A stretch of DNA of 64,000 nt, taken from assembly GCA_030248295.1 (NCBI GenBank), contig JASANH010000735.1, forward strand, positions 496,001-560,000, written 5' to 3'. The translations under genes were made by a program, and so were the position numbers. The DNA is from Mesodorylaimus sp. YZB2_4 (lineage: Eukaryota; Nematoda; Enoplea; Dorylaimida; Dorylaimidae). Positions 37,901 to 49,900 of this stretch are shown here, piece after piece. The first letter of the stretch is position 1; each line of letters begins with the position of its first letter. The notes below the pieces were generated by a model. It did not search any database, was not told the DNA's origin, and saw only the letters and a program-made list of their open reading frames with translations.

Positions 37901-40900
37901 CAAGTCGTCCGCTTCCAAATCGACCACGACCCTGGTCCCATCATTGCCATTTTCCGATACACTGCTTGGCGATGTCTAAAATCAGAAACCACTTTAAAAA
38001 GCTCTTAAAAGTAACTTGTCGAAAAACAACATACTTGCGATTGATTTTGTACAAAACTAGCAGAATTTTGGAGAGAACTCAGTGGCCTGGCTCGTTCCTC
38101 GTCGCCACCTTCCATCGATTGATTGGAATCGGTATAATCGTATTGACTGACATCGTGTCGCAAACTGCTGCCAGCCAGCGATTGCGATGATAGAAAATGT
38201 AAACTATCGGCTCGTTGTTGCAAACTCGACAATCCACGATCGAAACCCATATTTCGCCAATTTTGTTGCACATTCAATAATTGTTGTTTGCGTCTGGGAA
38301 AATCTTCCAATTCGATTTCGAATACGTACGATTTATTCAAATCGATAATTGCCTCCCAGACCTGAAATTAGACAATTTTTGGTGTAAATTCGCGCCCCCG
38401 CAGGCCAAGGACCAAGTTGACAATCATTGCTGACCCAGGAGGGAGTCGAACCCTCCCTGTCCAGCGTGAGAGGCAGACGCCTTGACCCACTAGGCCACGA
38501 CCTGGTCTGGTCGGTAGGGCCAGCCTGGTGGCCTCACACCCGGGTCGGCCGATGCTTTGTTTAAGAAAACGGCTTACATCTTGGAAGACGAGTCCTTCGA
38601 ATAATTTCACTTTGTCCTGCGTTTTCGATAAAATGGCAATCAATAAGTTATGAGCAGCACAACGAAATGATTGTTTCAAATCGACCAAATTCGAGTCACG
38701 TTTACCCTCGTTACGATATTCTTTGGCCACCCTGAAATATGGTCCTTCTTCAACAGTTATCACCAGTCAGGTGGAACATATTCGGCCACTGAGGGAACAC
38801 CACACCAACAGAGACAAGCTCGGGGGACGCCTATGCGACCCCCAGCTGCCTGCTCATTCAGGATTTGACCAGACCCTCCTCTAGACTGTCCCCAAGGAAT
38901 CAAGCAGATGCGAGTCCAAGACACTCTGCCATAAAAATTAGAACTCGATCCCGGGACTGACCTCCACGACCCACGTGAGGCCTCCTCTGTGCTGTCCCCA
39001 AACCGTGTTGCATGCAGCACGATTGCAAGGCTCAGCATGAGCAGGGTTCAGGCAAGTTTAGAAAACCCAGGGAAATGGAATTTTTGAGCCAAAATCTCAA
39101 GGAGCCAGGTTCGACAGAGCCGGACCAGACCAGGCCCAAAAACCACAGGTTTTTGCTGCCACTCAGGCTAGACCAGACAAGTTGTAACACTGGAGATCCA
39201 AAAGCACCCAGGATAACTCCTAGTTCATGAATGTCCTTTCACCAAAAGGCATTTAATCTGATAACTTTCCTAATTGTGTCAGCCAGTGCGGAATGATACA
39301 AGGCACGCGGGTTGGTCCTGGTTTTTAACCGGTTCAGTCTGGTTCAGCTCCAAAACGCTGGTCCTGGTTTGCTTCGCCCAGTTCAGTCGAATCTGGGCAA
39401 AAATCAGGGAAAACTGCGAAGGTCGCATTTTGAGGTTCCAAAGTCTATTATAACCATGTCCAACGACTACTAAACCAGTCTCAACTAATTCACTGACTTC
39501 CAGCATGATCAAAAGGCGGCTGATTCAAAATTTGAAACCTCAAAATGCAAACTCGGGTCAGTTTTCTCTGATTTCGGCTCGAAAATTCTCATTTTCCCTG
39601 ACTTTCCGGATAGTTCTCAGATTCCCTGGCTTTTCCCAGTTTCCCAACCTTGTACGCCCCATCGAAGCCCCTCCTTACCCGACCAACTTCTTGATCAATG
39701 CCGCATTGTCGCCCGATTGACCATTCAAGTAAGCCGTGTTGATCTGGCCTTTCAAAATTGACACTGATAACCGATTGTACATCGATTCCAACAAACGCAA
39801 ACAACATAATTTCGTGGTCAGTTGATTTTTGTATACGCTTTCGTTGTTCTAAAATTAAAAAATAACATGAAAAATCAAATTCTTCGATAAATCTTCATTC
39901 TTTTTTCTGCACTAATGATCTTTTGAGAGGTTATTTTGTTCTATTCCAGCATCTTTTCTTTTTATTTTTTGGTCATCAAAGTCAGAAGGACGGACTTTCC
40001 CCAACTTTTCCAGGTTTTTCAAAAAAAATTAGATTTTCTCCCTGATTTTTTTTAACTGTGTTCCACGATTACTCAATCAGTTTCAACTAATTTTCTGACT
40101 TCGAGAATGACCACCAGCCACTTAATCCGAAATTTGAAACCTCAAAATGCAGTCTCAGTTTTCTCTGATTTTGGCTCCAAACACTCCCATTTTCTCTAAT
40201 TATCCAAGCTTTTTCTCCAATTCCCTGACTTTTGCCAGTTTCTCAGACTTTGTAGAAATCCTGGAAATGTGCATTTTATGACCAGGATTCGGTCCAATCA
40301 GACTTGTTGCTCTCATTAGGAGGGGTAAGCCTTTGCTATCTTGAATTATTTCTTGCTAAAAATTCTAAAACCCATATTCTTAACTCAAATAGCTTACCTG
40401 ATTTAACGGCATTTCCAAATTTTCCAAAATCATCTTGAGACCTTTGTCCAAGAAGAGTCTCGACAGCATATTATCGCCGAATCCATTCAACATGGGCAAC
40501 AAAAATTTCGACAGGCAATTCAATCGATGCTCATCATTCGCTTGATTGCTCGGACCCAAGCAAAAATTAAGTGGCACGATAATAATCGATTCGTATTTTG
40601 ACGGTGATAAACTGAAAATAATTTATATGTAGGAAAAAACGCATCTTTGCCTAGCTTTCCACAAAAAAGAGGGAAACACAAGATCAGTTTCTAAAGCCCA
40701 AAGTCCTGCAGCCGGACTAAATACAATTTTAACATTCCCGCGATTAAATATTTTCAAAAAATCCGAAATAATTGCACCCTTAGGGCCTAATTCTACTCAG
40801 GCGCACAAACGCCTGTCAAAATGCGTTTTTTGCGCCTTCGCCGCTTTTGGTCAATTTTTCTAAAAAATTTTTAGCGATAACCTGAGTTGATGCCAGCGAC

Positions 40901-43900
40901 AATTTTGTACAGGGAAATATGCTCTATCGACTGATTGGCTTTTTTACATTAAAATTGCAAACATTTACCAAAAATCTTGGATAAAAACTAAAACCGAATA
41001 ATCAAGCCTCGAAATTAAATCTGCTTGATAGAGCACATTTTTCTCTACAAAATTGCCGCTGACATCGAGTCAGGTTATCGCTAAAAATTTCGAGAAAAAT
41101 TGACCGAAAACGTCAACTCCGCGAATTGAGGCACACACGCCTGTCAAAATGTCGAAATGCGTTTTCGCGCCTTCGCCGCTTTCGGCTAACTTTTCTCGAA
41201 ATTTTCACCAATAACCTGAGTTGATGGCCAGCGACAATTTTGTAGAGACAAAGATTCTCTATCGACTGGCTGTCTTTGTTTTGTTTTAACTGCTTTTTTT
41301 TGATTTAATAACAAACTGTTTCCGTTTGAATCACAAAAATTTACGAAAACTCAAGCCTCGAAATTATATCTGCTTGATAGAGCACATTTCTCTCTACAAA
41401 ATTGTCGCTGACATAAATTTAGGTTATCGCTAAAAATTTCAAGGAAACTCGCCTGAAAGCGGTGACCCCGCGAGTTTGGCGCACACGCCCGTGCCGTGCA
41501 CCAACTATAATTAGGCCCTAATTTGTTATCCCACCTGGCTTTTTTGGGCGCCTATAGCTGGCCAGCAGAACCAGTCTCCACTAGGAACACCTCGACACGA
41601 GGGCATCCTGGACTCAATGACTGGCGGGCGGGCTGTGACCCCTGTCTGTGCTCGACAGCCTTGGCTTCCCCCATCCAAGCGCCTCTAGGCTACCTTGTGA
41701 GTCACCGACGGCTGTGCAAGGTCAGCGAGGGTTTACGGCTCGCAAAGCGGCCTCCATCACCGGGGATCGAACCCAGAATGACCCCAGCCGCTCGGATTTC
41801 CGTTTCTCCACACATGATCAAACACCTCTGGGACACTAGGCGAGTCACACACGCCAGCGAGGGTCATGGTTCGCGAGCCGACCTCCTCACCAGGGATCAC
41901 TCCCGATCAGACAGGTAGCCTAGTGCCGAGCCCCTGCACCACCCCGCCATCCCCCCTGACTTGACAAATTGACTTACTCTCGACAATATGATGCCAAAAG
42001 ACCAGCAATTTCAGTTTCAGCGCAATGTTCCTTCTCCCGCGACAACACTGTGATCAACGATTCCAGGATCACAGTACTATTCGATAGACTCAGTCCGAAG
42101 ATCATCTGAAATAAATGTGTATAATTCATATAACAGTCTCCCAATGGTATCTTACCCGACGCAGAGCCGTCAAATATTCGTCATAATCTCGCGTGCCCTT
42201 CTCAAATTCTGCACTTTGAAAGGGAAACGACGCCACGATAAACGAGTTCAAGGCCTCCCTAAAACAAACAACGTCCTATTCTTGACCTCCATTCACACTT
42301 CACCCCAGGTCGTAGCCTAATGTGGCCAAGGCGTCTGCCTCTCACGTTGGGTGTGCATTTACAGCGGAGGGTTCGACTTCCGCCCCGGTGAAAAGTTTTT
42401 GTCAATTGACTGTGTGTCTTCCTTCGCCCTCGAGTGCAGTACGCTAGTGCGCTCGCCTCGAAGGCTAAGGAACACACAGTAAATTAATAGTGTATAGTGT
42501 GTGTGCACTATGGATAAAGACAGTAGGGGAGGCTGCGATGAGGCCAGTCGGGCGCAGAGAGGATAGGATACACTAAGGCAAGGGCAGGCCACTTTCACAA
42601 GCAGCTAGGACATGTCCTAAATATAGGACAGCCAAATCACAATGATGCAGGATATGACTTGGATGTCCCAGGTCCTAGGTGACTGTGAAACAGGCCCCAG
42701 GTTTCCTACAGTAGACAGCCATACGCCCATCACATCAGCCCCTACCCTCTTCCAGTCAGTGACCTCGGAGAGAACCAGTGGAGAGGACCAGTGACCTGGG
42801 CTCGACCTAGATTCACAACCAACCAACCAAACATGGCTTACCTCAATTTCGCACTCTCTTCTTGTCCACAAATGGCCAACGGTCCAAGCAGAATCAACAC
42901 CTGATTCTAAAAACACACCATTCTGATCAGTATCCAAAATGACCAACAAATACTTCATTACCTTAAATCGCAAATCTCCACTTTTCGATGAAATAAACTT
43001 GATGAAAATATCGAACAAATAAGCGCCAACGTTCGATACCAACTAAAAATATCAATTACACTTTGCGTCAGCCTCGTCATTCGTGGGGATCCCCCGGGTG
43101 GGACAGATAGGTGTAGTCAAGCCAAGTCTTGAGACTATACTACGGCTGAAACATCAACCCGACGGGTTGATGTTGGTCAGCCCGCCAAGCACAGGCACTG
43201 ACCCCATAGCAGAGTAGAGTAGGCATGCCTGGCAGGCGTAGGAGAGTGTAACCGACCAAAGTCGCTGGGACAAAAACTCTGAGCAGGCAAGTCCTGCGAC
43301 TACCTGCGGCTGAAACATCAACCCGAGGGGGTGACGTCGCCCAGCCATGGGAGAGTATCGATTACTCTCTCCCACTCGCCATGGCCTATCAGGCACGAGG
43401 GTACACAGGTATCGCAAGACTCCTACCCCACGCCCGCCAATCGAAGGATTCATACAAGACGCGGAAAATAATTTTTCCAGGTTTTCCAAACAAGAATTCT
43501 GCTGCTTCCTTGATTTTTTGCAAAATATCATCGATCTGATTAAAATTCGATTTTCTCCAGAATCTTCAGAAAAGGCGGTCATTCAAAATTTGAAACCTCA
43601 AAATGCAACTTGTCAGTTTTCCCTGATTTTCGCTCCAAAATAACCTATGATACTCATTTTTCATAAATCCAAATTTATCATCTTAGGGATAGCAGGGGTG
43701 CGCCCAGCAGGCCTAACCTAAGCCCGGGTTTTCCAGCCTGGTATAAACCCTCATTTCATCCAGGAATCAAACAATTTTACCCTGACATACCTTCGAATCG
43801 ATCAATAAAAGTTTTTGTATCAAATGAACGCACAAAAATTTCGATCGTTCATTGCCGCTGGCCAATTTGTCAAACATGGTTCGTCCATCGATCAATAAAT

Positions 43901-46900
43901 CTTGAACATATTGAATTCCCATTCTGAAATCGATCATAAATCAAACACAACCAAACAACTTTGTCAAACCACCAGCACTTACTCGGAACGCAATTCCCGA
44001 CGTCGAACAATAGAATCGGTAATTTTAACGAGAATTTCTCCCTTTTCTTCCTCTTCTCCACTCAAATTCATAACAGCGGCCAAAAAACTAGCCGAATTTC
44101 GTGCCGCCAATTCAGCGATTTGATTTCGAAATAAATTGAACCACAATCGGCCTCTGGTCGATAATCGACTACTCCCTTTGTACGATAGAACTGGCCGAGT
44201 ATCGAAAACCAACGACACCACCACGTCCATCTGAAAAATAGGAAATCAATCAATCCAAACCCAGTATCGATCGACAACTAAAAGATCAGCTGGGAAATGA
44301 GACGGTCCCGTTTTTCTCCCAAATTGGCGCTAAATTTCGCTTTAGGCGCTGGTTATTCTTTGGAATGGTAAGGACGTGGTCATCGATACTAGGTCGATTT
44401 GATCGATCTAGTATCGATGACCATCGGTCGATACCAGTCGATACCAGGTCGATTCGATCGATCGATCGAATCGATCTAGTATTGATCGAATCGACCTGGT
44501 ATCGATCGATACTAGATCGATTCGACCTCCTCAAATTCCCGAATGACATACCTTCTGAGTAATCCTCGCCGCCGTACTTAAAATATTTTTAGCCGCCAAT
44601 AAAGCATTCGGTGGCCACGATCGAAGGCAAATATTTCCATCGGGTTGTTTCACGAATGAAATATCAGCCAAATCTGTCCATAATATTTCACCCGACGGCA
44701 AATAACCATTCGGCAATATCGATGACAAGAAATTAATTTCATAACCACGCAATAATTCATTTAATAAAATCCAATTAATTTTTCGATCATCCAATAAATT
44801 CGAAATCAATGGAAATGAAAATTCCCTTGAAAAAAATTAAAATTATGATTTAAAATTAGGAAAAAAACCACAACTAACTTTCGACAATCATTTTCCAATT
44901 GTTTGAAAAATCCATCCGAAGCATGACGAGGTAAAATTTTGATGGCCATAAGAACGCGTTGAAGATATTTTGGCAAAAATTCCGACGTCTCTTTTACTGT
45001 CATATCGAAACCGATCGATGATGGATTGAAACAGCATCGAATCAATAAACGCCAGAAATTGGGCAAAAAATTGATATCGGTCACCTGAAATTTTAGGCAG
45101 GCTGTTAAGGGACGAGCCGAGCTTCAATTTTCGACCCTCCTCCATTTTTACTTGTGAATTCGATGGTGATAGCGATTCTACAGAGCTTTTCTTCAAACCC
45201 GATTTTCACGGAATTATCGCATAGAAACCGTTTTTCTAGAGTGCTTGGGCGATATTGGGCCATAACTCACTGATTTTTGGGTCTTATTCGATCAGCGACA
45301 TATCAGCGAGTTCGCAAAAAAATGGGGAGTCGAACGCAAGTCGCGAAAAGTTTCTATCTTTCACCTATCTCGAGATATTAGGCGGTAAAGTTGAAGGTGC
45401 CCTCAGAGTTGACGACTTTATGGCCTCTTATTCCTTCATGCCGACTGCGAGGCGGGGTTTGACCAGCCTAAAAAATTCCCAATCCATCGCTTTCAACTGA
45501 ACCCACCATCGTCTATGGTCTTGCTTTAAATTTGATATCAAAATATGCAAAAAACTGCAAAAACTACGGGGAGTTTTCAAAAAAATTCATTTTTGAACAT
45601 CTTGAAAAACAGAACACAAAACCGAACAAATATTTTTGGATAGAGCATAAAAAATAGCATGGATTGTTTTTTTGCAGGTTGGAATTCGACAATTAATTGT
45701 GGAAATGAATGGAAAAATAGTGCAGGTCACCAAGTGCACAACTTTTGAAATTCCCGCCTGCGCGCTGCTGCTTATGACATTTGGGCGGGCTTTCTTAAGA
45801 AATCGCGAGAAAATAGTTAACTTTTCTTACTTTTTCACGAAAAACAAGTACAAATTAGATCGAAAATATCGTGAAAAATAAAAAAGTTAAACGTTTTCTC
45901 GCGATTTCCAGATAAAACCTACCCAAACCGCTCTTGTGTCATAAGCAGCGCGCGGCGGGAAATTTCCGCTCTTATGTCATGAGTAGAGCGCGGCGGGAAA
46001 TTTCCGCTCTTATGTCATGAGTAGAGCGCGGCGGGAAATTTCCGCTCTTATGTCATAAGCAGCGCGCGGCGGGAAATTCAAAAGTTGAGCACTTGATGAC
46101 CTGCACAGCTTTTCCCTCTATTTCCACAATTACGAGTCGAATTTAAACCGGGAAAAAACCAGTCGATGCTATTTTTTGTGCTCTATTTGAAAATAAATGT
46201 ATGCTTGTATGATCTGTCTTTTAAGATGTGCAAAAACGGATTTTTCTGAAAACTCCCCGTAGTTTCTGCAATTTCTCGCATATTTTGATATCAAATTTAA
46301 AGCAAATGGATAACAATGATGGTCATACTGAAAGCTAGATGGATTGGGCCTTTTTTAGGCTGGTTAAATCCCGTCTCCTAACTAGCCTAAAGGAGCAGGA
46401 GGTCTAAAAATCGATCTGCTGGAGGGCACCTTCAAATTTGGCGCCTAATATCTCGAGATGGGTGAAAGATAAAAACTTTTCGCATGGGCATTCGATTCGC
46501 CATTCATTTGCGAGCATGCTGATATGTCGCTGATTGCATGAGACCCACCGGTCGGTGAGTTATGGCCGATATCGCCTAACCAATTTTGAAAATAACGCTT
46601 TTTGCGATAATCCTGCGAAAATCAAGTTTGCACAAAAAAGCATTGTTGCTTCTTCTCACCACTCATAAGTGCATCGAATTCACACATGGAAAAGGGGGTC
46701 AAATATTAAGTTTGGTCGTCTATTTTTCCCACAGCAGAACCATACAGAAATCCTGTCCACCTCAAGGTCGACCTGCTACGACACCCAACAGGAGATCAGG
46801 GGTCACAGCCACGTCTTCACTGATCGTGGATACGGCCCCTGGTCGGTCCAAGACCTAAAATAACACACACGGGCCCCCACCGAGCTGCCCTCAGTTTGGA

Positions 46901-49900
46901 TAGGGACGAGCCACAGAAGGCAACCGGGAAAGACACTCCAATGGCCACTACAAACATACCTTCTCCTTGAACATGCTCTCCACCAAGGCCAACGTCCGAA
47001 TGATAACGCTACATTTGGCCCTGAAAATGGACTCCGTCACAACCATCTCAGGGGTCTGCTCACTAGGCCCAGTACCCCTCCACTGGGGGGGATGCACGTA
47101 CCGAAGTATACTACGACGTTGCAGGGGTGTCAAAACTGTCATGTCCACCCGATCCGACAAGACCACGTCGTCCATAAAACATGCTAAGCTGGACAAAACC
47201 ACACATTCGCCCGCACTTTTCGAATCTAAAACAGGTTGAATTGGAGAAAAATAGAATGGCATCTAAATCAATGGCCTTACCAAACATGTCCTTGACACTG
47301 ATTATCGATTGATCCAAACAGGCCTGATAACAATCCAATGCCGCTTCCAAGGCGTTCAGCCAGTCTCCTATCTCCGACACATTAAAATCCTCCATATCGA
47401 TCCTCGGATATTTCCGAATCCCGCCACGAGCACCGCCCACAACCCCACCGTTTTCGAATCTAAAACGAAATACAATCTAACAAATCCATTAAACATGGCT
47501 GAACTACTTACAAATGAAATAAAGCCGATAATCCTCGTTTTTCCACAAATTTCGAAACATAATGGCGAAAATGACCAAATCCTAAAAACACAAGTTAACC
47601 GGCTAAAAAAACACAAAAACAAGTTCTTTTACCATCGATCAACGGCACCCACGAAATCAGTAACTCGAAACAGCGTTGACGAAAACGCGATTGCAATCGG
47701 CCGATTTGTTCGAACAACCATTTGACACAGTCCGACAACGTCGCACCCGTCCAACCACTGAAAAACATCAAAAATCTGTCATTTGATGGTGATCCATTGT
47801 CTGTCTGACAGTGAGCAGTGAGGCCTAGGGAGCGTGTGGGCTGTGATCCCAGTCAGTGCTGGACAGCGAGCCTGCAGTGCTACTACGGGGGGCGGGGAGA
47901 TGCAATGAGGCCGCTGAAGGCCTGAACCTGCGATCCTTGTCCATGGATCACAGGAAGAGGCAGCAGACCTTCAAGTTCAGTGAGGCCGCTGCAGGTCTGA
48001 CTACTGGTCCCCTCTGTTTCCAATAGTAACACTACACAGGAGAGCATCCCCTGTCAGTGTTGGACAGCCGAGTGCTACGATAGGAGAGAGGGAACCCGCA
48101 GTCAGGCCTTTAGCGGCCCCGCTGCAGCTTCCCTCAGCGGGCGAGCTGTGCTCCCTGTGTGTAACAGCAGAGCCTCTCCTTAGTTTCCCAGCTTTATGTT
48201 TCCCAGTATTCTATGAACCCTTCTCTCCATTAAACTGTTTGCTTCAAAAAAGAGCGGGAACTTCAAACTTCCCTCGAATTCTCTCACTTACATTGGAATT
48301 TTGCGATGTTTCGACGTTTTATTCAACAATTCTTTCTTCACTTTGACAATCCGATCGATATGTTTAGTAATCTCATTCAATTGATCGATAGTGCCCCCAT
48401 CCTCCTCTTCGTTCTCTTCGTGCGCTCGAGCCATCGAATTCATGTAAACGGCAAATATTTCGAAAGTGTACAAATCCACAAAACTTTCTTCTTCCCTAAA
48501 ATTATTCCATTTTCATCGCATACCCTTCCTTTTTTGGGTCGAAGCCCGTATTGCCTCTAGCCAGTCTAGCACTCCACATAAGGGCATCCCGGACTGGGGA
48601 TTTCCTCGGACAGTGCTAGGTGGCCCCTAAACCCTGTCGGTGTTCGACAGCCTTAGCCTCCGCCTCCATTCGGAGCCGCTCTAGGGTACCAGTCACCCAC
48701 GGCCTGGCGCTCAAACCGACCTCCATGACCGGGGATCGAACCCGGGACGAGTCCAGCCACTCGCTCCCAAGCAATACGGGGAGACGAGTGCCGAACCGCT
48801 GCACCACCACGCCCCCCCCCCCCCAACTGAACATACCTGAACGTCCTGTACATGCTATTAAAAGCCAGTGCGGCGCCCAATCGTTTCTTGCTGGCCGGAT
48901 GGGAGGCCAGCGAGTACAGCCGTTTCAACAGGGATCGAAAATTGGTGTTAACCTGCGACGCGTCCCTGGCCGAGTGCTTGATTGACCATTTGAGAAATTC
49001 GTTCAAACATTCGGCACAATAATCACGCAAATTGGCATTCTCGTCCATCACGCCATCCTTAAACACAAAATACACTTTACAATCGATATGGCAATATTGA
49101 AAAACATGTGATATTCAGATTTAGCACCCGCGTTTTGGAAGGGTAGCCGAACCTTTGGACCTCTAGCACTTATGTAAAAATTAGAAATTCTTGATCGTCA
49201 ACGAGCCTTCATCGATTGGCTGGTATGTATGATTTCGGTCAATGAAAATACTTAAAAATAAATCGCCCTGTGTGGGGCTCGAACCCACGACATTGGGATT
49301 AAGAGTCCCACGCTCTACCGACTGAGCTAACAAGGCCCTGCTAAAGGGGTTGCGCGGTGAAACTGTGTCTCAATAATTAATCGATTGTTTTAGCATGATG
49401 CGAAAATCCACGTTTTGAAATCGGAAGGGAGCGAAAGTGGCCAAACTCCGATCCTGTGTTTGGAAGACTACGCTCCGAAAAGGTTGGAAGCGGCTCAGCG
49501 GAAGTTATGGGGGGGATAATCCAGTGGCCATTATGGAGTAAGGATTTATTGGAGATTTGATTGGATCCAACACAAATTGCCTCGCATTCTGTTTCATATC
49601 CGAGTTATTGAATGTTTTCAACCCGCCCTACGTTCGTGCCCGTGCCGTCGAGGTTGTGTTTGCAAGTGATCGGGACCGACCGCGCGGACATGCAGTCTCC
49701 GGTCTCATTGTCGAGGAACAGGTCCGATGTTTGATCGTCAAGCGATACTGTGCCCCGAGTGTCCCTTCGAAGAGCACGAGCTCCACGGTTTGGCTTCCTC
49801 TTGGTCCAACTGTCACCTGTCTCGGATCATCCGACCGGATTTTGCAGAACCTCCAGAGGTTCTGCAAAATGATGGTCCAGGGTCCGCTCAGCCTCCGCTT

